NCBI GenBank assembly: GCA_029448655.1 | Contig: JACCLO010000006.1 | Location: 744,001 to 808,000 of the forward strand | Direction of reading: 5' to 3' | Length of the DNA: 64,000 nucleotides | Source: Wolfiporia cocos | Taxonomy: Eukaryota; Basidiomycota; Agaricomycetes; Polyporales; Phaeolaceae | Shown: in pieces, positions 10,982-24,300 of the stretch | How the letters are laid out: every line of letters begins with the position of its first letter | Numbering within the stretch: position 1 is the first letter of the stretch | Notes under the pieces: generated by a model | Told to the model about the DNA's origin: nothing | Seen by the model: only the letters and a program-made list of their open reading frames with translations | Database searches by the model: none | Made by a program: the position numbers and the translations under genes

Positions 10982-11539
10982 TGACACAGACTTACAGAGG
11001 CTGTGGAACCGGCTCACAAGCCGGGGAGACTCCTACACGCAAGCCCAAGAGGGCGTGTCCCAAACGTCGAGTGCCTGCCAAAAGTCCTTTGCAGGGGTGA
11101 CAGACGACGGGTCGCAGGGTACCACCCAGACGAGCAAGGCGAGTAGAGAGGGTCCCTAGCAGTCGGACGCACACAGCCAAGATGCAAGTGAGGCACTAGA
11201 GTGCATTGCCGAGAATCTTAAGGATGAGGTTGTAAGACCTCATCCGCAGAGATTATATACATGGGAGTCTGTACTACCAAGCGTGCCCTAAAGAGATGGC
11301 CTGTGCGCCGTATCTAAGGAGTCATGTGCTAAGGTAACGATCCATGTAACAACTGTGACCATAGTGTGAGTACCTGGTAACGCGCGCTACCCTACAGCAC
11401 TAACCGGAGGGTCAGGTGATCTGAACGGAGTCTAGGAGGAGACGCGGAGGTGGCTGTGGAATAGCAGAGCGCCGCGCGTACAGCGGCGCTAGTAGTACCG
11501 TAGCGAGGGATGTAGGCGGTAGAGAAATAAACCGTGACA
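10982..11539 (-). repeat. Solo LTR, family C (558 bp), target duplication CTATG
   Basis: The ends are TGACACAG and CCGTGACA. CTATG is present at 10977-10981 and again at 11540-11544. It has the same layout as the family-C LTRs at 31672 and 40070. Confidence 0.85.
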
Positions 11540-11779
11540 CTATGCGCTCTTGAGATGCGCAGGGAGACCCTCAGGGCGACCGGTGAGGCTGAGGCTCTAG
11601 CAGACTAGCACGCACAGAGTAGCAGCAGGCGCATTGGGCGCAAGAGATGAGAATCTAAAGGATGAGGATACGTCCTCATCCCTACCGCGTTATATACATG
11701 ACTGCGCTATTACTGTACACTAGCTACTTGCCCTAAAGAGGGTCTGTGCGCTTACTGCGCACAGACGTAACGCTGTAAC

Positions 11780-12318
11780 TGTCACAAAACGCCTGGAGAG
11801 GCTAACGGCATCCCCAATTAGGTTCTTGCCCGCGGTCGCGTCGAGCTACGACCGCGCCGTATCCCTTTTCCACCTCCGCGTCTATCCTATATTGTGTAGG
11901 CACCTGACCCAGTAGATACCAGCGCTAGGGGTAGCGCGCGCTCGCGCCTATCCACGTACGGTCTCTTTACCTGTCACGTTAGCTACATCAGCGCCCCAGT
12001 CCGGCATTCCCCGTTGTAACCACGCTTGGGCCGCGTAGTTTAGGGCAGCCATTACTGGCTTATTGCGCTCCATGTACTTAAGGTTAGTGAGATGGGTCTT
12101 ACAACCCATCTCGTAGATTTTTGACAACTGGGCTCTTAGCCCCTTTCTCACTCTGCTCTGTGTGTGCTGGACCGCCGCGACATCTCTTAATCCTCGTCTT
12201 GCTTGTCTGCAGCGCCTGGCGACACTTATGCAGCGCCTTGCGCTAGGTCGACGACTTGGCCATAGGTTTTTGAGGTTCCTGGCAGCGCCGGTCGCACAGA
12301 CTCAGTAAGTCTGTGTCA
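11780..12318 (+). repeat. Solo LTR, family C (539 bp), target duplication GTAAC
   Basis: It starts TGTCACAAAA and ends CTGTGTCA. GTAAC is present at 11775-11779 and 12319-12323. The orientation is opposite to the LTR at 10982. Confidence 0.85.
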
Positions 12319-12450
12319 GTAACTAGGTAACGCAGTCATGTGCTATTGTGACCATCAGGTAACATACCCTTGTCTTATCTCTACAAGATCTTATCTAACG
12401 TCAGGTGACTATGAACGAAAGAGATATGCCACACGTTCTGTGACAGCTAC

Positions 12451-12948
12451 TGTCACAAATCTCACCTTGTGACCGCTCTGCCTCAACGCTAACGCCCATA
12501 TCCTAACTCCCAACACCTAACGTAGTCGTCCCAGAGGTGCAACAAGCCTCATGTTGGGTTCACACAGTAAGACAGGAGCCAAGTAGAGGAGATGTCGCAC
12601 AAGAGGTAGTAGAGTGGTGTAAGACTGGGATTAACCCATGAGATACAATGAGAAGTCTGAGGAGAACGCCTCAGACTCTCTGGCTTAAGTACATGCAAGC
12701 GAGCAATGCTATCAAGGCTACCCTAAAGCAACGTGGCCTGTGCACACGCGCCTACCAAAGCGCTAAGCTAAACTCTAAACTGCTTACATAAACCGTCACG
12801 TGACTATGCGGGATCTTATCTATGTTTCTGGATACGCGCCGGATCTTATCTGTTGGTCACGTGAGTTTGGAGCGCGCCTAATACCACTGTAACGTCCCTC
12901 AACGCTCCATGACGCCCCTGTAGGGCCTATAGGACCGTTTTCATGACA
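12451..12948 (-). repeat. Second LTR beside the first, reusing target GCTAC
   Basis: It starts TGTCACAAATC, with the U5 hairpin CACAA/TTGTG, and ends TCATGACA. GCTAC is on both sides (12446-12450 and 12949-12953), and also left of the neighbouring LTR. The order is therefore GCTAC-LTR-GCTAC-LTR-GCTAC. Confidence 0.7.
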
Positions 12949-13617
12949 GCTACACATCACCTTTGCCTACGGTGTAATGGAACCTAACAAGGTTCCAGGG
13001 CCCTCGACTACTTCGGTAGAAGAGGATATACTAGCGATTGTGTAGTAGCAATACTATCATCTTTTAACTCTGAAATAGAGTGCTAGTTCGATCTAACAAA
13101 AGTGCAACTTCCTATTTACAACCCTTCTTAAGAATCTAAGACAATGATTACACCGGATAAACTAACATTCGTCTATAGAAACAACATGTCAGACTCCGCA
13201 TCCTCCATCAGCCCACCTCCCGCTCCCCGTACCCGCCGCACCATGAGGTTGCGGTCTGAGGGACCTCCCACGGCTGGCCCTTCTCAGGGTCAGACAGTTC
13301 CCTTGGGGGACTTAAGCGAAGAAGGAGAGGAGGAGGAAGACGACGACGGCACCCCAGTGGGACCAACTGGGTCCCCATCCAACCCCCTGGGTAGCGCACC
13401 CGGGACCCCCATTCTGGGGCATTTCCCGACGAGGAGGCCCAAAACCATCGGGGAACACATCCCCATCCGGATGGAGTACACGGCCCCCACCCGCCGAACC
13501 AACCAGGAGGTTGAGAACAGCCTCAGGACGTACCTGCCTGAGGTCGAATATCACAAGGTACAAGCCAACATCCACAGCGCAATAATGGATGCCACCATTC
13601 AGCGGGCCGCGGCCATC

Positions 13618-15857
13618 TGTCACAGATTTATTTGTGCAACCCCCATTTTAGCCCTCCAGACCCCTATATGCGGGTACTAGCCTTATAACTGAAGGCGCTA
13701 CAGCATCCCAAAAGTTATCGGATCATGTGACCTACTGAATTGGGGTCACGTGACCTACCAAACTTCTAGATTAGATAGCGGCACTAGGTACCAACACAGG
13801 CGCCTTGTCAGGTGCCCAAGATCTTATCTGGTTAAGGACTTAGTCGTCAAAGGCCTCGCTAGGCATGACATCATCAAGAGTCCATATCACTGACATCACA
13901 TATGACATCAGGGCCCATACAGGTCCAGTCTATGACATCACAGGCCTATCTTTAGAGGTCTATACTTAGCAGGTCCAATTACAGGGCTGAAACCTATCTA
14001 CATAGTTACCCCTCCCACAGGTATTACATATATCAAAGAGGCCAGAGCTATATGATATCATCATCTAGACCCCAGCTCCACTATGACATCACACATGATG
14101 CGGTTCTGAGGTCACTACTTACAAACCAATGCTAACTATAGCATTTTACTTACAAACCAGGTTAAAGATAGACAAAGGTACCTTATGGCACCACTATCAC
14201 ACCATTATGATGCCATTATTGGCAATTATGATATATGCGCACAGACCAGCTACATTAGGGCAGACATTGCTACCAGTAGTACAAGGTTTCCAAATATGTA
14301 TATAACCAGGTGGTCTAGGGTCTAAAACCTTAGACTCAATATTCTAAGCATTCTACTATGAGTGTTGGGGGCGTTTCCCCTTTCCCTATTTCCTCTCCAC
14401 CCTTTACCTCTTTGCCACCTGCTTGCCTTGAATAAGTCGCTTCCTAGTTGGTTTGCGACCTAAGTCTAGTGCGACAAGCTTGAACCTTAGGGATATGACG
14501 CAGAAATACCGTCATTGCCCACAAGGCACTAACATGGCTTGAGGACCGTATAGAGGGGCGACGTAACGGCCACGAATGGCTGTCGCACAGACTAGCGGTC
14601 TAAAGGTGAAGCCAGAGGTTGTAGGCAGAGACCTTGAAGGGGCCAACTAAGGCCAGAGGTCGGTGTCGAAGTGCACAAGCAGACGCAGAAGGCATGACTG
14701 GGGAACTAAGCCCCTAACATCGAGAATAATCGTTCTAAGGCTCTAAGGCCAAAGAACGACGCATATATGTACATGGACCGGACCACTATCTAAGGTACTA
14801 CCCTAAAGTAATGGTCTGTGCGCCTGTGAGCGCACAGGTCACATGTATAAATAAAACATAAAGGCCTGGACCATAAGGGCCCAGGCTGGAGGCCTAAGTA
14901 TCTAGGGTCATCCCCATAGACACTGTCACAAGAAATCCCGGAATAAAGGGGTTTCCTGCTGATTTATTAACCTTTATTCCCCAGATATTCGCTACGTTAT
15001 ACCTAGCCGCCCGGGACTGCACGTGCATGGGAAATAGATAAGCTTCTCATATCTTATCTCTTACTTAGGTCACGTGGTACGTCACTGGAGTTACCCGCAT
15101 TACATAGTCATGTGCAGCGTAGTCACAGTGTGCACAGACCACGCCATTAGGGCAGGTCTTGTAGCTATAGGAGTCTGCGTTTACATGTATATATACTAGG
15201 TAGCGTTCTGAGGTACTCCTCAGAACTTATCTTCTCGTCGTTGGGGGCGTGTCCCCTGGCAACCTTTCATATACCGTCTGCTGTCTCGTCTCTTGCGTGC
15301 AGGGTCTTAGACGACAAAGCCTGCTACGTCCTACTTGGGCGTGGGGGCCTCTATTCATTGCATCCACTCTGTCTCTTCTCCTTTACCTGCTAGTCTGGGC
15401 AATACGGCAGGACGTCTCAATAGACGTGCCTTCTTGTTCTCCGCCTATGGAGGGTGAGGGGTTATTGGAGTTAGGATAGGCGGATATAGAGGTTCCCCGC
15501 TAGGGCGGGTGGCACGGTGGTTACCGTGACAGACACAAGGCTGTGCATATCATGTGACGTCAGCTGTAAGGCTGACGCCGGTAGGACAGGCGCTAGGTTA
15601 GTGCCAACGCTAAGCTAACGTTAAGATAACGCTAGGCTAACGCTAACCTAACGCTGTCTGTGGGTGGTGCCACTATCTAATCTATGAGTCACGTGACTGC
15701 CTGGCTAAGGCTAGCGTATGACGAGGACCGGAGAACTAGGGGACTGGGGTGCGAGGCGTACGCTGAAGGCCTAAAGAAAAGGCGAAAAAGATAGGCGTAC
15801 CCTTAGTCAACGGCGAAAACCGTGACAGGATAAGACGTCACAAGGAGATCCGTGACA
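13618..15857. repeat. LTR cluster in gag of P, target duplication CCATC
   Basis: It starts TGTCACAG and ends CCGTGACA, with CCATC at 13613-13617 and 15858-15862. At least one further LTR (14924-15531) is nested inside. The remaining sequence of about 1.6 kb is longer than one LTR of the other families, so it probably holds more than one fragment. I could not separate them. The small ORF 15249-15479 is not convincing. Confidence 0.75.
14924..15531 (+). repeat. Solo LTR (608 bp), target duplication GACAC
   Basis: It starts TGTCACAAGAAATCCCGG and ends ACCGTGACA, with GACAC at 14919-14923 and 15532-15536. The U5 hairpin is CACGGT/ACCGTG, a sequence different from the other families with pairing kept. 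Confidence 0.85.
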
Positions 15858-18800
15858 CCATCAGCCACGACCACAATGAGTCCCTGGCTCGAGTAATCGA
15901 CGCCAGGTTCTCACGCCTCCATTCTCGAATGGACAACGTGGTAAAATACAGTCGGACCCTGGAAATAATGATCCAGGAGGCAATGGAAAAGGTCCGGGAC
16001 CAATACCTCGACGTCGTTGTCAACCTTGGTAAGGAAATCCGTAAGGAATATACCACCAAAATCGACGCGGTGGAAACGGAACTCCGAAAGGAGTACTGTA
16101 ACCGCCTTGACGACCTCGAGGACGCATTTGCCGAACATCTGGAAAGGGTCGACGAGGAACCAGCCAAGCCTGCATCCGCTCAACCCGCAGCCCCGGCTGC
16201 AACAACAACCGTATCTGCGCCCGCGGGGACAGCACCATCTGTGCTGCCCCAAAACCTTAAAACCCCCCCTCCACCCGAATTCTTGGGGTCATCTGGAAAG
16301 GTGACCGCCCAGGAATGGGTGGAGAAAATGGATCTGTATTTTGGCACGCTCCGCGTCTACGACGACCACGACCGGATCACCACCGCCCTGTTCCGCGTAA
16401 CAGGGGACGCCTATAAGTTTTTCTCACCCCTCATCAAGAAGGCAGGAAACGGCGAGCCCCTCGGCACATGGAAGGACTTCACCAAATTGGTGATGGTCCA
16501 ATACGGTAAGATGACGGACAAGGAAATCGCGAAGAAGGAGATCCGAGGCTACTACGGCACCAAGGGCAAGGAACTCACAGAATCGAACTACTTCAACTAC
16601 TGTGAACGGTTCCGCACCCTTGGTCACCTCTTGGAAACCGCCAACGAGACCCTGGTGTGGGAGTTCACCGAAACACTCCCCGAAAAGGTCAAGGACACCT
16701 TAAACGTCCTCGGAAAGACCCTGTTCTTCAAGGCCCCCACCGACATCGAACCCCTCATCGACTTCGCTCTGGAGATGTACCAAACATCTTATCCAGACAA
16801 GATCAAGGGTTCGATCTTCGAGAAGGCCAGCAAGAAGGACTCGGCCCCTGCCGAAAAGAAGGAGACGTCCTCCGCTTCTGCAAAGAAGTCGGAAAAAAAG
16901 AAGGACAAGGGAAAGGCGCCCGCCAAAGCCCCCGACACCGCCAACGCCGTCTGCACATACTGCAAGCAGACAGGACACTACTTCAACAAGTGTCCTAAGC
17001 TTGCAGCAGACAAGGCGGCTGGGACGTTCGTGCCTGCCGCTCAGCGGGCCGAACAACAAAGGGCGAAGGATGCGGCTGCCGGCTCTGCCAAGAGCCCGGC
17101 TGCTCCTTCGGGTAGTGGAAAGGGACAGGCTTCTGGCAAGAAGCCGTACTTGGCGTCCCCCGTGGATGGCAAGATGTATCGTGCCCGAACGATCTGGGAA
17201 GAAGTGATCGCTGACTCAAGCTCAGCAGTACCCTCGGCCCCCTCCACCGCTGTCACCACAGTCGGAACCCTTTCGGTTCCCCTCGCCCCCACTACACGTC
17301 TCGAAGATGTCTTGTGAAGAATGCACCAGCCCCGCAGCGGCTGGGAGCATACAGCTCCCTGAAGAAGAGCACCCCTACGACGCGGCTTCACAAGGACCCC
17401 TTATCTTGTGGGAAGATAAGGCGGTCTCACGTCACCCGGTATCCCATATCGGCATATTCGGAAACTCGGCAATGGACTTTGCCCGGAGGACTCGGACACT
17501 AGCTACACGTGCCCCTCCTGTACAATACTTTTATCCTGACCCCACCGCGCTCAAGTTTTTTACTTTGTATAACGTACACGGAAATGATTCACGAGACGAT
17601 AATAAATCATTTTCCATCGAAGTAGAACTGTGGGTATACGGAAAGAAAGTAAATGCCATGGCATTAATCGACACCGGTGCATCAATAAGCATCATTGATA
17701 AGAAATTAGTCAATGAGGAGAAATTAGTCACACAAAAACTACCCTCCCCATTGGAAATTTGCAACGCCGATGGTACCTCTAATACCGCCGGTGATATCAA
17801 TATGGCAGTCAAGGCTTATATGGTGCACGAGGAACACAAGTCCACCAAATTCTTGTACATAATGGACGTACAGAATGCGGATGTAATCCTCGGATACGAT
17901 TGGTTTCTGAAACACAACCCCGACTTTAACTGGCCGGAAGGAATCTTCGTATACCGGTGTACGGAAAAATGCAAACATGGCAAACGGGTTTCTATCTCTG
18001 AAGAGGAAGACGAAATAGAACCCCGGAACATCTATCAAATCATCAACGACTTTCCAATAGATTTTCTCGGCTTAGAGGAGCCTGAGAATCCCTTTGTCGC
18101 CTGGGTGAACACCCTTGACGAAGGAACGGAAACCCTTATCGAAGCCATACAATCGATAACGGAGAAGTAAGATGATGAATTTCTGACAGACGCGGATCTC
18201 CAGAAATGGAAATCCTTGGTTCCGGAGATATACCAGGAGTTTGGTCCCACAGTATTTTCTCAACGCACATCCGAAAGGATGCCCGAACGGAAACCATATG
18301 ATCACGCCATCGACTTCCCCGATGACGTGGTACTACCTCCCCCGGGTAAGGCATACAAGATGTCTCCCCAAGAGGCTAACTCGCTTGATCAATGGATCCA
18401 AGAAGAATTATGGAAGGGCTACATCCATGATTCGAAATCCCCGATCGCGAGCCCGGTCTTCTTCGTCCCTAAAAAGGATGGCGGAGCCCGAATGGTTGTC
18501 GACTACCGAAAGGTAAACGACTTGACCATTAAAAATAGGTACCCTCTCCCACGCATAGACGAACTTATCGATAAGCTTAGCCAGGCTTCGATATTCACGA
18601 AGCTCAACTTGCGTTGGGGTTACAACAACGTAAGAATCAAGGAGGGAGATGAATGGAAGACTGCATTCATTACGCCTAACGGCCTTTACGAAGCTGTAGT
18701 CATGTACTTCGGCTTTTGTAATGCACCCAGCACGTTCCAACACATGATGAACGATATTCTAGGGGACCTTATCAGAGAAGGAAAGGTCATTGTCTACCTA

Positions 18801-20169
18801 GACGACATCCTTGTGTTCGGAAACGATTTGCTGGAACACCGTCAAATCGTCAAGCAAGTATTACAAACCTTGCAAGACAACGACTTGTTCGCAAAGCCTG
18901 AAAAGTGCTTTTTCGAACAAAGCAGTATTGAGTACCTGGGAATGATCATTTCCAAAGGAAAAGTCGAAATGGACCCTAAGAAGGTAGCCGGCGTAACGGA
19001 CTGGCCTACACCTGCCAAGGTGAAGGACGTCCAGGTCTTTGTTGGCTTCGCCAACTACTACCGACGGTTCATTCAAGACTTCTCCAAAGTGGTTAAGCCG
19101 TTAACGGAATTGTCCAAGAAAAACACGCAATGGAACTGGGGACCCAAACAAGCGGAAGCTTTCCAAACCCTTACACATTGGCTCCAATACTCCGGATCCC
19201 AGATCAGGAGTCCCCGTTCCGCGTGGAAGCGGATTCATCTGATTATGCAACTGGTGTCACAGATTTATCTGGGGCTTACAGCATTTTTCCTATGATTATA
19301 GCAATTTATCCGGGATTTATACGTCTAACTACACGTTATCTACGGGTTAACTCCCATTGCCATACGACAAGCTCTTAACTGGGCTTATCAACCACATGAC
19401 CAGCTTACGTAACACTACGGTACCTTCCGGTCCAATAGCAACACTACAGCTACGTCATAGGTCTCGCCCGTCAGAGCTAGACCAGCCACGTCATAAGATC
19501 TTAGATCACAATGATAGGCCGAGCGTGGCACGCTCGCATAATAATGTCCACAAGTACAAACATCGCCGCAAGGCAATGTTCTATTGGGTCAGCCTCACCG
19601 GCTTTCCACACGCCATAAGATCCTTGATCACAATGGCACCTCAGGCGCGGCACGCCTTCGCATAATTATGTCAACACGACCATACAGCATAATATTAGCA
19701 TCATGGCAATATCGCTATAGGTCACGGCCTTCTCGGCCTCCCACGGACTTGGGCGTTCTCCAAGTCCCGGGCTTCTGCCATCACGGCGCTGCCCAAACAC
19801 CGGACCTCGCCTCATGGCTAAGTCCAACATATGTCCCGGTTACCTCACGGCCCGGTACATTAACACATGCCACGGTACTTCCGTCCAATGGCATAACGAC
19901 CTCGGCGTCTCGCCTTGGTCATCCAACGAAGACCGGCCAATCGCCATTATACCTCATGGTATCCGGCAACCGGCTTCCTCTATACCCGGGCTGTGCCCGC
20001 GTTACGACGAGATAACCAGACAAATCCCTCTCCTACTATTGGTGCGGCCATTAGGGCCCATCACGGCCATTGTAGATAGAGTCCATAAACAACTAATAAG
20101 ATAAGCTTCGCCACTTGGCAAAGCCACATAACCCGGAATGGTAACAGCTAGCTAGTAGCACGTGACCAT

Positions 20170-20868
20170 TGACACAGACTAGACTGTGGGACTCACACTA
20201 TAACCTAACAGGCGACTTGAAGGGGTTGCTGGAGGTTGGTGAGGAGGCTAGTGGGCGCAAGCAGAGATGATATGTAACTGTGCAAATGCAGAGAACAAAT
20301 CTAAGGCTTATCCGCAGTGATAGCCCTACTTATATACATGCTTTGTTTGGTTACCGCTAAGGGAGCCAAACAGGTAGACGGTCTGTGCGCAGACATAACT
20401 AATACAGCTAAGTCGTAAACTACAGTAGACCATGTGCGCCGGTAATGGCCGCACCAGTAAGAAACAGTGTTTGGACCGTGGGTCCATGTTGTGGAAGTGG
20501 CGTTGCTACGTTAGTAAGCCATGCACGTGATAACTATATACCGGTATCAGGATATGAGTAATACTTGGGGCATTGGCATGTGATTAACGAGCGGGCCGCT
20601 TATCCAATTGTACTGACATAGCCCGGTATCGGGATATGAGTAAGATGCGTGACACCGGAGGTTAGTCCGCTGAGTCATTGACGCGTACAAACGTGTTATG
20701 TACGTGTTGTTATGACAAGTGGACGTATACCGCGTTGTGTACGTGTTGTTTGGTTGCGTGTACGTGTAGACGGGCGCTTAGCAGCGTAAATGTCTACAAG
20801 GTCGTAGAAATACCAGATAAATAGGTAAAAATACGGGGAAAATAGCGGCATGTCCCAAATCTGTGACA
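20170..20868 (-). repeat. 3' LTR of A2 (699 bp)
   Basis: The ends are TGACACAG and CTGTGACA. It differs from the 5' LTR at only a few positions that I could see (for example near 20548 and 20588). Confidence 0.95.
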
Positions 20869-20884
20869 TTACCCCCTCTTCAGG
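20869..20884 (-). promoter_or_regulatory. Polypurine tract of A2
   Basis: On the minus strand, the bases immediately upstream of the 3' LTR read GAAGAGGGGGTAA. This is the usual position of the plus-strand primer in Ty3/gypsy elements. Confidence 0.65.
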
Positions 20885-20907
20885 TTTCATTGTCCCTAAT
20901 GGAACGA

Positions 20908-21336
20908 TTACTTTCCTGTGGAGCCGAATCCACCAGTACCGCGCTCGGATTTAATCTTTTCAAAGTAAGATTTTCCGTGTAGCGTAATGTGCGGGTCCTT
21001 AGCAACTTCGCAGATGAGCTGAGCAATCTTATCACCGGCCCGAATATCGATTGATATGTCGGAGTGATTCCGGAGAATGATGATTACTTCGCCTTGATAA
21101 TCGTGGTCGATAACGCCACCCATTACGTCTATGCCTTTGCGGGCGAGACTAGAGCGGGGGGCGATACGTCCGTAAGTGCCGAAAGGTACCTGGATTTTCA
21201 GTTTGGTATTGTATTCTGTCTGCCCGTGAGCTGGCAGAACGTCGCCTGTTGCAGTGTACAGGTCAAACCCAACCGAGTCCTTGGTTCCCTTTTCCGGCAT
21301 TCGGCCGCCTTCACCGACTACGATTTTCAAATCCGC
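20908..21336 (-). other. dUTPase domain at the C-terminus of A2 Pol
   Basis: This is the last 142 codons of pol. All five trimeric-dUTPase motifs appear in order: SVGFDLYTA (I), APRSSLARKG (II), GVIDHDYQGEV with the catalytic-type Asp (III), RAGDKIAQLI (IV) and the Gly-rich RGTGGFGSTG (V). The enzyme family hydrolyses dUTP to dUMP and so limits uracil incorporation during reverse transcription. The frame is intact here. It is joined in frame after the chromodomain through an acidic linker, so it would be made as part of the polyprotein. Confidence 0.9.
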
Positions 21337-24300
21337 GTTTTGGTTAATGTCTGCTGACATCCATCCCCCGTCGGGGTGTCTAACCATGCGCTGCTTAGGA
21401 TCCTTCGCAAATTCTTCGCGATACTGCGGCCAGTCGTCTGGCCACGTGCATTCGTCGGCTTCCCAGTCGTCGCTGTCAGGGTCGAAGACATGAACTGCTT
21501 CTTTCCTTCTAGCTGATCGCCTGAGGGGAACATCCTGCATGGGAATGGCGTGTGAAGCCTTGTATTCCTGCAGAATGTCATATGCCGTGTCGAGATCGGC
21601 TTCGTGTACCCAGGAGTCGTCATTGATACCGAAACCCTTCCATCGGATTCTGTATTCGACTCTTCCTGCACGGAGCCGATGATCTAAGATCTTCTCGACT
21701 TCCCATAGTTCCTCCCCGTCGACCATTTCTGGTTGAGGCTCTGGTCTTTTCTGATGCACCGGGTCTTTGTACATGACCAATTTGGAAGCGTGGAATACTG
21801 GGTGGTAAGCCCTGTATTGCTCGTCCATGTGTACCCTAAAGGTGACCGGAGATAATTGTTCAATTATCTTAAATGGTCCCAGATAGCGTGGACTAAGACT
21901 TCTTTCGGAGTCTTGCCAGCTATGGGCGTCAACGAGGACTTTGTCGCCGACTTTAAACGGTACCGAGCGCTTATGTTGATCATAGTACCAAGACCAGCGT
22001 TCAGCAGCCAATTTCATAGCTGCCTTAGCTTGTTCTTGTGCTGACCATCTGGCGTAAGCAAATTGATTTAAATCCGAATATTGCGTCGGCTTCAAATCCG
22101 TAGGTCCTGCATTGGGATGCCTTCCTAGTTCGACGAAGAATGGACTATTCTTGGTCGTCTCGCTAGCCGCGTTATTGTACGCAAACTCTGCCGTGGGGAG
22201 ATAGAACACCCAGTTATCTTTTTGGATAACGTTGATGTAGCATCGTAGGTATTGTTCTAGAATTTGGTTAATTCTCTCCGTTTGGCCGTCCGCTTGCGGG
22301 TGGTAGGCTGTCGTCATCGACCTCTGAATTCCCAATTGCTCGCACCATCCCTTGAATAACTCAGAAGAGAATTGCGGTCCTCTGTCCGAAATGATTTGTT
22401 TTGGAAGTCCGTGATTCGGATAAATCCGGAGGTACAGGAGGTTCGCTAATTCCTTTGCCGAGATATTGTCTGACGTGGGAATGAAGTGTGCGCGCTTGGT
22501 CAATCGGTCCACTACTACCATAATAGCGGTGAATTGTTTACGTTTGCCGCTGGGCGGTAAGTGAACGATGAAGTCGATTGTGATTGTGTCCCAGGGTGCT
22601 TCCGGTACTGGGAGCGGTTGCAGGGGTCCGTACGGGGTCTGGTTGCGGTTCTTCATGCATTGGCATGTGTCGCAACCTTCCACGTATTGCTTTACCATCG
22701 TGGTCATTCCAGGCCACCAGTAATTACGTGATAGAAGTTCATAGGTCTTCCATCGTCCGAAGTGTCCGGCAGTCACATGGTCATGATGTAACTCCAGAAT
22801 CTTCGTGCGCAATTCCTTAGGCTCTTTTGGAACGTACACTTTTCCTCGTCTGAGGAGTAATCCGGCCTCCATGTTCCATTCCTGGAGATCTTTACCGAAT
22901 TCCTTGGGACCACTTTTCAGTAGTTCCTGGTAATCTTTGGTAATTTAATCGTTCATGAGGGCTTGTCGGATTTGTCGGAGAAGGTCCTCGTCGCCTGATT
23001 GTATCTCCTGCTGTGACGCTTCTAGCGCCCTAACCGTGAAGTATTCCGGTTTCAGCAAAATCTGATCGCGATTATCGAGTTCCACCCCCTCTTCATGGTC
23101 TGGCCTCCGTGACAGAGGATCAGCCGTAAGCATTGTTTTACCGGGTTTGTGGCACATGGTGAAGTTGAACCTTGTCAGGTAAAGACTCCAACGTGCCTGT
23201 CTCCGGGTTAGCCGTTGTGCCGATTTGAAATATGTCAGATTGAGATGATCCGACCATACTTCGAATTTGTGTGGATGTCCCTCGAGGTAATGTCTCCATT
23301 CCTCTAGAGCGCGGATGATTGCGAGCAACTCCTTATCGTAAATCTCATAGTTCCTTTCGGGTGCTGATAGAGATTTCGAGTAAAAGGCTACCGGGTGCCA
23401 GAGCTTATCCTCCGAAGAGTATTGTGATAGCACCGCGCCAGTTGCGTAATCGGAAGAATCCGCTTCCACGCGGAACGGGGACTCCTGATCTGGGATCCGG
23501 AGTATTGGAGCCGATGTGAAAGCTTCCTTGAGAGTTTGGAAGGCTTCCGCTTGTTCGGGTCCCCAGTTCCACTGCGTGTTTTTCTTGGACAGTTCGGTTA
23601 ACGGCTTAACCACTTTGGAGAAATCTTTAATGAACCGACGGTAGTAGTTGGCGAAGCCAACAAAGGCCTGGACGTCCTTCACCTTGGCAGGTGTAGGCCA
23701 GTCCATTACGCCGGCTACCTTCTTAGGGTCCATTTCGACTTTTCCTTTGGAAATGACCATTCCCAGGTATTCAATACTGCTTTGTTCGAAGAAGCACTTT
23801 TCAGGCTTTGCGAACAAGTCGTTGTCTTGCAAGATTTGTAATACTTGCTTGACGATACGACGGTGTTCCAACAGGTCGTTTCCAAACACAAGGATGTCGT
23901 CTAGGTAGACAATGACCTTTCCTTCTCTGATAAGGTCCCCTAGAATATCGTTCATCATGTGTTGGAACGTGCTGGGTGCATTACAAAAACCGAAGTACAT
24001 GACTACAGCTTCGTAAAGGCCATTAGGCGTAATGAATGCGGTCTTCCATTCATCTCCCTCCTTGATTCTTACGTTGTTGTAACTCCAACGCAAGTCGAGC
24101 TTCGTGAATATCGAAGCCTGGCTAAGCTTATCGATTAGCTCGTCTATGCGTGGGAGAGGGTACCTATTTTTAATGGTCAAGTCGTTTACTTTTCGGTAAT
24201 CGACTACCATTCGGGCTCCGCCGTCTTTTTTAGGGACGAAGAAGACTGGGCTCGCGATCGGGGATTTCGAGTGTCGGATGTAGCCCTTCCGTAACTCTTC

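Larger units (their letters stand above)
10932..12445 (-). repeat. LTR in ORF0 of P, with two family-C LTRs nested in it
   Basis: This starts TATCACAG and ends CTGTGACA. Its first bases form a strong hairpin (ATCACAGTA/TACTGTGAT). After removal of the nested LTRs at 10982-11539 and 11780-12318 about 407 bp remain. GCTAC flanks it on both sides (10927-10931 and 12446-12450). Confidence 0.75.
10337..13045 (+). pseudogene. ORF0 of element P, 5'-truncated and interrupted
   Basis: The sequence enters ORF0 at about residue 95 (PKPVPL, then KRIWTEEEKL). It has an in-frame TGA at about 10487 after LNK, continues through LDPSLVFGKKKP and LEDLVDN to 10931, is split by the LTR cluster 10932-12948, and resumes at 12954 to end EDILAIV at 13045. 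The target duplication GCTAC flanks the insertion. The protein-level similarity to the A1 and A2 copies shows that ORF0 is an old component of these elements. Confidence 0.85.
13186..17317 (+). pseudogene. gag: Gag of element P, interrupted by LTR cluster
   Basis: It starts MSDSASSISPPPAPR at 13186 and runs 144 codons to 13617. It is interrupted at 13618-15857 and resumes in the same frame at 15863, after the duplicated CCATC. It continues through the coiled-coil region and capsid domain to the CCHC knuckle (CTYCKQTGHYFNKC, about 16957-16998) and the stop TGA at 17315-17317. Without the insertion it would be an open frame. The resumed part alone is open from 15929 to 17317. Confidence 0.9.
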
